64,000 bases of DNA. Origin: Oscillospiraceae bacterium. GTDB lineage: Bacteria; Bacillota; Clostridia; Oscillospirales; Acutalibacteraceae. The stretch spans positions 92,141 to 156,140 of the forward strand of contig SVPP01000003.1 of the NCBI GenBank assembly GCA_015065765.1, written 5' to 3'. Positions 1 through 7,752 of the stretch are shown one piece after another (the first letter of the stretch is position 1; each line of letters opens with the position of its first letter). The position numbers and the translations under genes were made by a program. Below the pieces are notes generated by a model. The model was not told the DNA's origin. It was given only the letters and a program-made list of their open reading frames with translations, and ran no database searches.

Positions 1-961
1 GTGGGGGATAAAAATTCTTCCCGAGGTAACTGAAGAAAATGAAGATTTCCTGCAGTTCATTACAGATGAAAACGGTGTTCTGAGAAAATGGATGAAGTTA
101 GGTGCAGACGGCTGGAGACTTGACGTTGCAGACGAGCTTCCCGATATTTTCCTTGACAGACTGAGAGAAGCGGTAAAGGCTGAAAAAAGTGATGCCCTTA
201 TTCTCGGCGAAGTGTGGGAAGATGCGTCGAATAAAGTGAGTTATTCTGTCAGAAGAAGATATCTTCTGGGCAGACAGCTTGACAGCGTAATGAACTATCC
301 CTTTGCAGATGCAATAATCAGATTTGTAAGAACAGGAGATACCTCATCTTTCAGCGAAACTGTAATGACTGTTCTTGAGAATTACCCAAAAACAGTGGTT
401 GATGTTCTGATGAATCACATCGGCTCCCATGATACAATGCGTATTATCAATGCCCTTGCAGGCGAAAGCTTAATGAACAAACCAAGGTCATGGCAGTCAG
501 GTAAAAAACTGAGTGATGAAAGCTATGAAAAGGGTATAAAGCTTGTAAAATTAGCATCTGCCATTCAGTTTACACTTCCCGGTATTCCTTCAATCTACTA
601 TGGCGATGAAATCGGTATGCAGGGCTATGCGGACCCCTTTAACAGAGGTTGCTTCATAGAAGAGAATGCAGAAGAATCTCTTCTCTCTCATTACAGAAAG
701 TTAGGCGAAATCAGAAAAAATAATTCTTGCTTCAAGGAAGGAAATTTCAGATTTGTAAGCTGTGAGAGAGCGTGTATAGCATATGTGAGAGAGGATGAAA
801 ATGCGTCTCTTCTTGTTATTGCCAACAGAAATGAAACAGATATAGAGTATTATCTTCATGAGGAATGGCATTCATCAGAAGTTATTCTGGGTGAAGGAGA
901 GAGCTCTTATTTTATAAAAGTACCTGCCATGAGTGCAGTGATTTTAAAAAAATCACATTGA
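1..961 (+). CDS. GH13 alpha-glycosidase (alpha-amylase family), 3' part only
   Basis: The reading frame is open from base 2, so the gene begins upstream of the window; 319 codons are present. Three GH13 motifs are visible: region II GWRLDVADE with the nucleophile Asp, region III ILGEVWED with the acid/base Glu, and region IV NHIGSHDT with the His-Asp pair. After the barrel comes a short beta C-terminal domain ending near AVILKKSH. The family hydrolyses or transfers alpha-glucosidic bonds of starch, pullulan or maltodextrins; the spacing of these motifs suggests a neopullulanase or cyclomaltodextrinase-like enzyme, but the N-terminal domain that would decide this is missing. No signal peptide can be judged. 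The promoter of the next operon overlaps the stop codon. Confidence 0.9.
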   Translation, partial: WGIKILPEVTEENEDFLQFITDENGVLRKWMKLGADGWRLDVADELPDIFLDRLREAVKAEKSDALILGEVWEDASNKVSYSVRRRYLLGRQLDSVMNYPFADAIIRFVRTGDTSSFSETVMTVLENYPKTVVDVLMNHIGSHDTMRIINALAGESLMNKPRSWQSGKKLSDESYEKGIKLVKLASAIQFTLPGIPSIYYGDEIGMQGYADPFNRGCFIEENAEESLLSHYRKLGEIRKNNSCFKEGNFRFVSCERACIAYVREDENASLLVIANRNETDIEYYLHEEWHSSEVILGEGESSYFIKVPAMSAVILKKSH

Positions 962-986
962 CATAAAGTGTCAATTAGTGTATAAT
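958..986 (+). promoter_or_regulatory. sigma-A promoter of the tarI operon with overlapping inverted repeat
   Basis: TTGACA (958-963), a 17-bp spacer and TATAAT (981-986) form a consensus promoter 36 bases before tarI. The -35 overlaps the stop codon of the GH13 gene. TGACA-TAAAG-TGTCA (959-973) is a perfect inverted repeat covering the -35, a plausible repressor operator. Confidence 0.8.
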
Positions 987-1022
987 AATTATCCCTAATT
1001 TCAGCAGAAAGGATATGATTAA

Positions 1023-1730
1023 ATGAATATTGCAGTAATTCTTGCAGGCGGAACAGGTAGCCGTATGGGCATGGTTGACAGACCTAAGCAGTTTATCGAA
1101 ATTTACGGTAAGCCCGTTGTTATCCACACAATTGAAGCCTTTGAAATTAACGAAAACATTGATGCAATATGCGTTATCTGCACAAAGGAATGGCAGGAAG
1201 ACCTTTCTATCTGGATTAAGGAATATGATATCCGCAAGGTGCGCTGGATAGGTGACGCAGGAAAAACGAGACAGGAGTCATCACTTAACGCTCTTAATGC
1301 GATTCAGGCTGATGCAAATGATGATGACATTATCATTATTCATGACTCTGCCCGTCCCCTTATTTCACAGCGTATTATCAACGAAAACATCGAGAAGGTA
1401 AAGGAATACGGTGCTTGCGATACTGTTATTCCTGCACAGGACACAATCATTCGTTCGGTTGACGGCGAGCATCTTGAGTCAATTCCTGTAAGACGTGAGC
1501 TTTATCTCGGTCAGACTCCTCAGTCTTTCAGACATTCAATTGTGAGAAAAGCCTATGATGATTATTTTGCTCTTCCCGAGAACGAAAGACCTGTTATGAC
1601 TGATGACTGCGGACTGGTGCTTGCAAGCGGTGCAGAAATCGGCATGGCAATGGGCGATAAGCTGAACATGAAGATGACGACTATGGAAGATTTGCTTCTC
1701 ATAAAGTCAATTGTCAGAACTTCGAGGTGA
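1023..1730 (+). CDS. tarI: D-ribitol-5-phosphate cytidylyltransferase (TarI-like; IspD superfamily)
   Basis: A 235-residue IspD/TarI-superfamily protein that would transfer CMP from CTP to a polyol phosphate. The nucleotide-binding start AVILAGGTGSRMG with the following PKQF is conserved, as are the HDSARP segment near residue 110 and GQTPQSFR near residue 165. By sequence alone it could be IspD (MEP pathway), but the HTIEAF and VDTI-type segments and especially the next genes, a TarJ-like reductase and a TagF-like transferase, point to CDP-ribitol synthesis. The ATG is preceded by AGAAAGGATATG-type ribosome binding sequence, and the gene has its own promoter at 958. It acts in the cytoplasm and supplies activated ribitol phosphate for a surface polymer. 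Confidence 0.85.
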   Translation: MNIAVILAGGTGSRMGMVDRPKQFIEIYGKPVVIHTIEAFEINENIDAICVICTKEWQEDLSIWIKEYDIRKVRWIGDAGKTRQESSLNALNAIQADANDDDIIIIHDSARPLISQRIINENIEKVKEYGACDTVIPAQDTIIRSVDGEHLESIPVRRELYLGQTPQSFRHSIVRKAYDDYFALPENERPVMTDDCGLVLASGAEIGMAMGDKLNMKMTTMEDLLLIKSIVRTSR

Positions 1731-1736
1731 CAAACA

Positions 1737-2777
1737 GTGTTTGTAAAAAGCTACAAAATCACAGAGCCTAAATGTTTTGAGATTTTCGTTGAAGATATTG
1801 AGGAGGATAAGGTACTTGTCCGTCCTGAATATCTTGCGGTGTGTAAGGCTGATATCAGGTATTATCTTGGTATGCGTGACAGAACGGTTCTGAAAAGAAA
1901 GTTCCCCATGAGCCTTGTCCATGAGGGCATCGGCACTGTAGCGAGGGACAGAAGCGGTAATTTTCATGCAGGTCAGAGAGTTGTTATGATTCCTTGTGAA
2001 AAGGCTGAGTGCGACGGCACAAAATGCACTACCTGTGTGAGAATGTATGATTATCTGCGCGATAATTATTGCCCTAAGTCAAAATTCCGCTCAAGCAATG
2101 CAGATGGCTTCAGTAAAGAACTGATTAACATGGACAGCAGCTACATTCTTCCCATTCCCGATGAAATCGGTGTAGAGGCAGTGTTCTCCGAACTGATTTC
2201 CGTAGGATGTTGCGCTATGAGAAGGGCTGATTTATGGAACAAAAAGACAGAAGAAATTTCTGTCTGGGGCGATGGAATAATGGGTTACATTATTGCTCTT
2301 GTTGCTCATTATGGTCTGGGTGCAAAGGTGAATGTTGTAGGCGTAAACAAGGAAAAGCTTAAAATGTTTGATTTTGCAGAAAACTTCCTTGCATCTGATG
2401 TTGAAGCTCTTCCCAAAACTTCAGCTTGTATTGAGGCGGTAGGCGGAAATAATTCTGCCATTGCAATCAATCAGGCAATTGATGCTTCTCTTTCAGGCGG
2501 TACAATTGTTCTTTGCGGTGTGTCAGGTGAAAATGCCCCAATCAACACACGGTTGGTTCTTGAAAAAGGACTTTCTCTGCTTGGTTCAACAAGGTCTGAT
2601 ATTGAGGATTTTGAAAAAGCACTTGAACTTCTTTCAATTCCTGATTTCAGAGAAAAAATCCTTCGCCTTGTAGAAGGCATTGATGTTGTGGATGACATCA
2701 GAAAATACTATGAAGCTTTTGAAAATGCTTCACGCTCCGATTCCCTCGGTAAAAGAATCATTAAATTAGTCTTTTAG
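1737..2777 (+). CDS. tarJ: Ribulose-5-phosphate reductase TarJ-like (medium-chain dehydrogenase)
   Basis: A 346-residue zinc-type medium-chain dehydrogenase. It starts with GTG; the ribosome binding site GAGGTGA overlaps the tarI stop. Visible features are the HEG segment near residue 62, a Cys cluster (CEKAECDGTKCTTC, residues about 85-98) and a Rossmann stretch VWGDGIMGYIIALVAHYG near residue 178. In Gram-positive bacteria TarJ reduces ribulose 5-phosphate to ribitol 5-phosphate with NADPH, giving the substrate for TarI; adjacency to the cytidylyltransferase supports this assignment over a generic alcohol dehydrogenase. The two genes are separated by only six bases and are very likely co-translated. 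Confidence 0.82.
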   Translation: MFVKSYKITEPKCFEIFVEDIEEDKVLVRPEYLAVCKADIRYYLGMRDRTVLKRKFPMSLVHEGIGTVARDRSGNFHAGQRVVMIPCEKAECDGTKCTTCVRMYDYLRDNYCPKSKFRSSNADGFSKELINMDSSYILPIPDEIGVEAVFSELISVGCCAMRRADLWNKKTEEISVWGDGIMGYIIALVAHYGLGAKVNVVGVNKEKLKMFDFAENFLASDVEALPKTSACIEAVGGNNSAIAINQAIDASLSGGTIVLCGVSGENAPINTRLVLEKGLSLLGSTRSDIEDFEKALELLSIPDFREKILRLVEGIDVVDDIRKYYEAFENASRSDSLGKRIIKLVF

Positions 2778-2791
2778 CAGGAGGTAATTTT

Positions 2792-4006
2792 ACGGGCACT
2801 TTTTTCACAAAGCTGAAAGCTTTTATAAAAAAACGCGTAAAAAGATTTCTTTACAAAAAATTCGCACCATGTATTTATAATTTTTATTCCCGCAAACCGA
2901 TAAATGAAAAACTTGTGATTTTTGCCGATTCTTCAGCGTCTCTTCTGCCTGATAACATGACAGAAATTTATGAGAGGTTGTCGGAAGAAGGCTATGAGAC
3001 AAGGCTTTTTCTGAAAAGAAAATCATCGAAGAAATGGTATAAAGATAAGGTTTATGAAATTATAAATGCCTACAGATTTACAAAGTATTATGCTCAGTGC
3101 AAGGCATTAGTCCTTACTGATTATTACTATTACGCATATGCAAACAAGCCAAGAAAAGGACAGCAGGTAATTCAGCTCTGGCATGGTTGTGGTGCTTTTA
3201 AAAAATGGGGTTATTCCACGGTTGACCTTGAATGGGGAGCAGACAGAAAGTCTCTTGAAGAGTATCCCATTCACAACACATACACTTATGTTACCGTGTC
3301 ATCTGAGAAGGTAAAGAAATTTTACGCAGAAGCTTTTAACTGTGACGAAAGAATTATTCATGCAGACGGTGTGCCCAGGACAGACAAATATTTTGATGAA
3401 AATTATGTGTCCTCAGCAAAAGAAAAAATTCTTGAAAAATATCCCGAAATCGGCGAGAGAAAAATAATTCTCTATTCGCCAACATTCCGAGGCTCTTCAA
3501 AGAAAAAGGCAAATTTTGTCAACATGATTGATTTCCTTTATCTTAAGAGTAAACTCAGTGACGATTATGTAATTTTAGTAAAGCTTCATCCTTTTATCAG
3601 GAAAGGAATGAATTTGTCCCAGAATCTTAAAGAGATATACTCAGACTTTGTTTTTGATATTTCAAGGTCTGTTCCCATTGACGATGCTATGTGTGCTTCC
3701 GATATGGTGATTACAGATTATTCATCTCTCATTTTTGAGTATGCATTGCTTTCGCGTCCTATGCTGTTTTTTGCATATGACCTTCAGCAGTATGACAGGG
3801 AAAGAAGCTTTTATTTTGACTACGAAAATTTTGTCCCCGGTGATATAGTGAAAAATACCGAGGAAATTTATCTTGCAATCAGAAAAAATGAAAAGACCTT
3901 TGATAAGGAAAAGGTAGAAAAATTCAGGACGGAATTTATGAGTGCTTGTGACGGAAAAAGCACAAGCAGAATAATAAATATTATTAGGAAAGGGAAAGAT
4001 AACTGA
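2792..4006 (+). CDS. CDP-glycerol/CDP-ribitol polyol-phosphate transferase, TagF/TarL-like, apparent ACG start
   Basis: A glycerophosphotransferase-superfamily protein (about 404 residues if read from 2792). Family marks are QLWHGCGAFKKWG (near residue 130), YSPTFRG, KLHPF and DYSSLIFEYALLSRP. It would transfer glycerol- or ribitol-phosphate units from the CDP-alcohol made by TarI/TarJ onto a membrane-linked acceptor. The first normal start in frame is GTG at 2915, but that would cut off a basic, family-typical N-terminus (KLKAFIKKRVKRFLYKKF). A perfect AGGAGG at 2779-2784 lies seven bases before an in-frame ACG at 2792, and the frame is blocked by TAA at 2762, so translation probably begins at ACG or another non-canonical codon. 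If a strict start is required, use 2915. Confidence 0.8.
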   Translation, partial: TGTFFTKLKAFIKKRVKRFLYKKFAPCIYNFYSRKPINEKLVIFADSSASLLPDNMTEIYERLSEEGYETRLFLKRKSSKKWYKDKVYEIINAYRFTKYYAQCKALVLTDYYYYAYANKPRKGQQVIQLWHGCGAFKKWGYSTVDLEWGADRKSLEEYPIHNTYTYVTVSSEKVKKFYAEAFNCDERIIHADGVPRTDKYFDENYVSSAKEKILEKYPEIGERKIILYSPTFRGSSKKKANFVNMIDFLYLKSKLSDDYVILVKLHPFIRKGMNLSQNLKEIYSDFVFDISRSVPIDDAMCASDMVITDYSSLIFEYALLSRPMLFFAYDLQQYDRERSFYFDYENFVPGDIVKNTEEIYLAIRKNEKTFDKEKVEKFRTEFMSACDGKSTSRIINIIRKGKDN

Positions 4007-4007
4007 T

Positions 4008-5327
4008 ATGGATTCGTTTAAAGCTTTGTTTGATGAAGTAAAAAAAGAAATACAGAAAAATCTGTCAGAAGCTGTCTATAACGTCTGGTTTGAAGAACTT
4101 GAGTTTGTATCCTTTGACGGCGAGACAGTTATATTATCAATAGGCGAATTTAAGAGAAAAATTATTGAACAGAAGTTTATGCAGCTTCTCAAAGATTCTT
4201 TTGTGAAGGTTGCAGGCTTTGATGTGGAAATCGGATTTTCAGATAATAACCTTAAGGCGGCACCGAAAAAGGCAGAGCCTTCTCCGGCAGACAGTGCAGA
4301 TGATAAGGAGAGCACCTTTGACAACTTTGTTGTAGGTCCTTCAAATAAATTCGCTCATGCAGCAGCACTTGCAGTTTCGGTAAATCCCGGTGCGGTTAAT
4401 GAATATAACCCGCTGTTTATTTACGGTAATTCAGGTCTCGGTAAAACTCACCTTCTTCATTCAATTGAGAATGAACTGAGAAAAAGCAACCCCGAAATGA
4501 ACATCCTTTCCACCCACGGAGAGGCAATTACGAACGAACTTATTGATTGCATCCAGAAGGGCAGAATGAATGAGTTCCACGCAAAATACAGAACTGTCGA
4601 TCTGCTTCTTGTAGATGATATTCAGTTTATCGCAGGCAGAGTTCAGACAGAAGAGGAATTCTTCCACACCTTCAACTCGCTCTACAATTCAGGCAAGCAG
4701 ATTGTTCTCACATCTGACCGTCTCCCGAAAGATATGCCTACACTTGCAGAGAGACTTCGTACCCGTTTTGAATGGGGACTTTTAGCTGACATTCAGCCAC
4801 CTGATCTTGAAACAAGAATGGCAATTGTGGGCAGAAAAGCTGAAAGCATGGGAATTGAAATTCCCAATGAGGTTGTTCTCTTTATTGCAGAGAAAATCAA
4901 GAGCAACATCAGACAGCTTGAAGGTGCAGTGAAGAAAATTGCAGCTTATGTAAATATTTTCGGTACAAATACAGTAACGATCAATATTGCCCAGAATGCT
5001 GTCAAAGATATTTTCAATGATAACAGCATGTCACCTGAGGTTATCACCAAGAAAGTTATTGAAGAGGTTGCACGCTCTTTCAGCATTGAGGTAAAGGAAA
5101 TTACTTCCAAGAAACAGTATGCTGCGGCAACAAATGCAAGACAGATTGCCATGTACATAATCAGTGAAATGACAGGTATGCCTGCGAAAAAAATCGGTGA
5201 AAGCTTCAGTGGCAGAGACCACAGTACAGTTCTTTATTCAATCAGTAAGGTAAGGGAAGAGACAAAGCGTAACTCATCTCTTAAAAACACAATTGAGGAC
5301 ATTATCAAGAATGTCAGAAACAGCTGA
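4008..5327 (+). CDS. dnaA: Chromosomal replication initiator protein DnaA
   Basis: A complete 439-residue DnaA. Domain I holds the expected Trp (VYNVWFEELEF), a short Ala/Pro/Asp/Glu-rich domain II spans about 82-105, the AAA+ domain has Walker A GNSGLGKTHLLH (about 139-150), Walker B LLLVDDIQFI (about 198-207) and box VII RLRTRFEWG, and domain IV has the DNA-binding signature SGRDHSTVLYS near 400. DnaA binds DnaA boxes and opens the origin. Its place is odd: it sits one base after the TagF-like gene (TGATATG junction) and one base before maf, with no dnaN, recF, rpmH or DnaA-box cluster nearby. It is either the sole dnaA moved away from oriC or a second copy; all key motifs look functional. 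Confidence 0.93.
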   Translation: MDSFKALFDEVKKEIQKNLSEAVYNVWFEELEFVSFDGETVILSIGEFKRKIIEQKFMQLLKDSFVKVAGFDVEIGFSDNNLKAAPKKAEPSPADSADDKESTFDNFVVGPSNKFAHAAALAVSVNPGAVNEYNPLFIYGNSGLGKTHLLHSIENELRKSNPEMNILSTHGEAITNELIDCIQKGRMNEFHAKYRTVDLLLVDDIQFIAGRVQTEEEFFHTFNSLYNSGKQIVLTSDRLPKDMPTLAERLRTRFEWGLLADIQPPDLETRMAIVGRKAESMGIEIPNEVVLFIAEKIKSNIRQLEGAVKKIAAYVNIFGTNTVTINIAQNAVKDIFNDNSMSPEVITKKVIEEVARSFSIEVKEITSKKQYAAATNARQIAMYIISEMTGMPAKKIGESFSGRDHSTVLYSISKVREETKRNSSLKNTIEDIIKNVRNS

Positions 5328-5328
5328 T

Positions 5329-5886
5329 ATGGAAAAGAAAATTATACTCGCATCTGCTTCGCCAAGACGGCGTGAACTGATGACGTTCATTACAGATGAG
5401 TTTGAAATAATTACGGCAGATGTTGATGAAACAATTGCTGAAGGCACTTCGCCTGAGGACGCAGTAATGCAGTTGTCTTTCAAAAAGGCACAGGCTGTGT
5501 CAGAAAAACACAAGGGCAGAACGGTAATCGGAGCAGATACGGTAGTTGTCTGTGACGGCTCAATTCTCGGTAAGCCTGAAAACCGTGAGCATGCGTGCAG
5601 AATGCTGAAAATGCTCTCGGGCAGAGAACATTCCGTGCTCACAGGTGTTACAATCACAGACGGAGAAAAAACGGATACATTTTTTGCTTCTTCCGATGTT
5701 ACTTTCTTCGATCTTACTGACGAGGAAATTTTGCAGTATGCTTCAGGCGGTGAGCCCGATGACAAAGCAGGAGCATATGCAATACAGGGAAAAGGTTCAC
5801 TTTTTGTAGAAAAAATAAACGGAGATTATTTCAATATTGTGGGATTTCCCGTGTCGGAAGTCAACAGACATCTTAAAATGTTTTGA
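5329..5886 (+). CDS. maf: Maf family nucleoside triphosphate pyrophosphatase
   Basis: A 185-residue Maf protein when started at the ATG (5329) that follows the dnaA stop as TGATATG. It begins with the family signature KKIILASASPRRREL, and has the conserved GADTVV, GKP and the TEAYAI-like segment (here AGAYAIQGKG). Maf/YhdE-type enzymes hydrolyse dTTP, UTP or modified nucleotides to monophosphates and arrest septation when overproduced in Bacillus. An earlier in-frame ATG at 5311 (adding MSETAD) has a distant GAGG upstream, so the exact start is uncertain; translational coupling to dnaA is likely. It is the last gene before a strong terminator. Confidence 0.9.
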   Translation: MEKKIILASASPRRRELMTFITDEFEIITADVDETIAEGTSPEDAVMQLSFKKAQAVSEKHKGRTVIGADTVVVCDGSILGKPENREHACRMLKMLSGREHSVLTGVTITDGEKTDTFFASSDVTFFDLTDEEILQYASGGEPDDKAGAYAIQGKGSLFVEKINGDYFNIVGFPVSEVNRHLKMF

Positions 5887-5890
5887 AATT

Positions 5891-5918
5891 AAGGGCGTGC
5901 TTCGGTGCACGCCCTTTT
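5891..5918 (+). terminator. Rho-independent terminator after maf
   Basis: GGGCGTGC (5893-5900) pairs with GCACGCCC (5907-5914) around the loop TTCGGT, followed by TTTT. It closes the tarI-tarJ-tagF-dnaA-maf unit. Confidence 0.9.
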
Positions 5919-5920
5919 GC

Positions 5921-5949
5921 TTGACTAAAATTGCAAATTATGCTATAAT
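5921..5949 (+). promoter_or_regulatory. Promoter of mgtC
   Basis: TTGACT (5921-5926), 17-bp spacer, TATAAT (5944-5949) preceded by TGC, so an extended -10. It starts right after the maf terminator. Confidence 0.8.
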
Positions 5950-5963
5950 ATCTTATAGTTTTT

Positions 5964-5997
5964 CCGCATACACATTGGTGTGCGGTATTAGTTTTTT
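5964..5997 (+). promoter_or_regulatory. Hairpin plus T-run in the mgtC leader (possible attenuator)
   Basis: CCGC (5964-5967) and ACAC (5970-5973) pair with GTGT (5978-5981) and GCGG (5982-5985); a run of six T follows at 5992-5997, just before the GAGGAGG ribosome binding site. It lies between promoter and start codon, so it could end transcription early. The six bases between stem and T-run make it a weak terminator. Confidence 0.4.
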
Positions 5998-6014
5998 GAA
6001 GAGGAGGCGGACCT

Positions 6015-6704
6015 ATGGAAAATTTATGGAACATAATCTGCTCATGGGAATGGGAATATGTTCTCAGACTTGCGGTTGCCTGTGTGTGCGGTGCTTTTGT
6101 AGGCTTTGAAAGAAGCCGTCGTTTCAAGGATGCCGGTATCAGAACACATGTTATGGTAACTCTGGGTGCAGCACTTATCATGATTGTTTCAAAATATGGT
6201 TTTCAGGATATCCCTGCACTTGAAATGATGAAGGTTGATGCTTCACGTGTTGCATCAAATGTAGTTACAGGTGTTGGTTTCCTTGGCGCAGGTGTGATTT
6301 TCTTCAAGGGCACATCAATCAAAGGTCTTACAACAGCAGCAGGTATCTGGACAACGGCAGGTATCGGTCTTGCTCTCGGTGCAGGTATGTATTTTATTGG
6401 TATCGCTTCAGCTGTAATTATGATTATTGCTCAGTTCTTCCTGCACAGAATCCTCAAGAGTGTTGATTCCTATTCAACAAGCGAAATGTCAGTTTCTCTT
6501 CAGAATGAGCCGGGTGTGATTGATACATTCAAAAATCAGCTTGAAAAAGAAAATCTTGTTATTCAGGCTTGCAAAATTATAAAAAATGCAGAAGAAGGCA
6601 CTGTTACCCTTAAGGCAACAGTCAGAATGCCACATGATATGGAATTTGAAGATGTAGTAAGAATTGTGGAAAGTAACAATAAAATCAAATCAATTGAGTT
6701 CTGA
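6015..6704 (+). CDS. MgtC/SapB family inner-membrane protein
   Basis: A 229-residue protein with four to five hydrophobic helices in residues 10-135 and a soluble ACT-like C-terminal domain. The N-terminal part has the family motifs FVGFERSRRFKDAGIRTH, NVVTGVGFLGAGVIF and GLTTAAGIW. MgtC proteins are linked to growth in low magnesium and, in Salmonella, to inhibition of the F-type ATP synthase; whether this one acts on Mg2+ homeostasis is inference. The start ATG follows GAGGAGGCGG. It has its own promoter and a structured leader; the next gene follows after 15 bases. Confidence 0.88.
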   Translation: MENLWNIICSWEWEYVLRLAVACVCGAFVGFERSRRFKDAGIRTHVMVTLGAALIMIVSKYGFQDIPALEMMKVDASRVASNVVTGVGFLGAGVIFFKGTSIKGLTTAAGIWTTAGIGLALGAGMYFIGIASAVIMIIAQFFLHRILKSVDSYSTSEMSVSLQNEPGVIDTFKNQLEKENLVIQACKIIKNAEEGTVTLKATVRMPHDMEFEDVVRIVESNNKIKSIEF

Positions 6705-6719
6705 AACGGGGTGTAGGAG

Positions 6720-7715
6720 ATGCACGGCAAGCTTAATATAATGACTTATAATGTTTCTGGTATTCCTGTTCTTGGGGACAACCAGGGAACGCAGAGAGAA
6801 TTCAAAGGCAAGGCGAGAATGAAAAAAATCGGTGACGTGCTTTGTCGTGAATCAAACTGCGATATTATCGGAGCAGAAGAGGATTTCAATAATCATCAGG
6901 CTTTGGCAGATGCTATGCCTGATTATAAATACCAGACATTTTCAAAAGGCGGAATTCCTCTCGGAGACGGACTTAACATTTTCTCAAAAAAGCCTGTCTA
7001 CAATGTGAAAAGAACAGCATGGAGAAAATGCTTCGGTTATCTTGCGGGAGCAATGGACAGGCTTGCAGAAAAAGGTATTCTTTCTTCTGTTATTGAAATT
7101 GAAAAAGGTGTGTTCATTGATTTTTATGTGATTCACACCGATGCTGCAAACGATCCCAAATCCCTTGATGCAAGATGTGATAACTTTAATCAGCTTGCAG
7201 AGCAGATTCTTTCCCGCAAAGAGGACAGAGCAATTATCGTTATGGGTGACTTCAATACAACTTTCTGCCTAAATGAAAGGGACAACCCTTATGAAAGCCT
7301 TGTTAAAAAAGCGGGACTTACAGACGCATGGGCGGAAATACATAACGGTGGCAATTGTGATTATAATAGCGGTAAAGAATGGAATCCCACTTTGAAAGAA
7401 ACTCTTGACAGAGTAATGTTCAAATCAGGCGGTGGTGTTGAACTCAAAGCGGAAACTTACGAGTATGTAGAGTTCACAAATGAGAAAGGCGAAACATACA
7501 CTGACCATGTTTCCACAAGGGCATGTATTTCATACGAAATAACAGGTGAAACAAAGGCTCCTGAAAAACTTGAAAAGCCTCAGCCTGAAAATAAAGTAAA
7601 GCAGACACTAAAGGTTACATGGGCATTTATAAAAACTCTGACCATGGGAATTCTCCATCTGTATGAGCTCATTTATGAGAAAAAGTACGGAAAGATAAGT
7701 AATTATATGCCATAA
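6720..7715 (+). CDS. Endonuclease/exonuclease/phosphatase (EEP) superfamily protein
   Basis: A 331-residue EEP-fold hydrolase. Visible catalytic segments are MTYNVSG with the first Asn, GAEEDF with the metal Glu, VMGDFNTT, and TDHVS with the final Asp-His pair. EEP enzymes cleave phosphodiester or phosphoester bonds in nucleic acids, inositol phosphates or sphingomyelin; the substrate cannot be told here. After the catalytic domain (about 1-275) there is a charged linker and a hydrophobic stretch near 295-315 that may touch the membrane. No N-terminal signal peptide is seen. The start at 6720 keeps the KLNIMTYNV strand intact; GGGGTG lies upstream. A second ATG at 6741 is less likely. Confidence 0.78.
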   Translation: MHGKLNIMTYNVSGIPVLGDNQGTQREFKGKARMKKIGDVLCRESNCDIIGAEEDFNNHQALADAMPDYKYQTFSKGGIPLGDGLNIFSKKPVYNVKRTAWRKCFGYLAGAMDRLAEKGILSSVIEIEKGVFIDFYVIHTDAANDPKSLDARCDNFNQLAEQILSRKEDRAIIVMGDFNTTFCLNERDNPYESLVKKAGLTDAWAEIHNGGNCDYNSGKEWNPTLKETLDRVMFKSGGGVELKAETYEYVEFTNEKGETYTDHVSTRACISYEITGETKAPEKLEKPQPENKVKQTLKVTWAFIKTLTMGILHLYELIYEKKYGKISNYMP

Positions 7716-7722
7716 AAAGATT

Positions 7723-7752
7723 CAAGGCTCCCGCCAGGGAGCCTTGTTTTTT
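7723..7752. terminator. Bidirectional terminator between the EEP gene and the ABC exporter
   Basis: CAAGGCTCCC (7723-7732) pairs with GGGAGCCTTG (7737-7746) around GCCA, followed by TTTTTT; on the minus strand the stem is followed by a T-rich run as well. It touches the stop codon of the convergent ABC gene. Confidence 0.88.

Noticed and set aside
1120..1128. Perfect DnaA box TTATCCACA, also at 11755-11763 and 53137-53145
   Set aside because: The copies are single, lie inside coding sequence and are kilobases apart; no cluster or AT-rich unwinding region suggests an origin.
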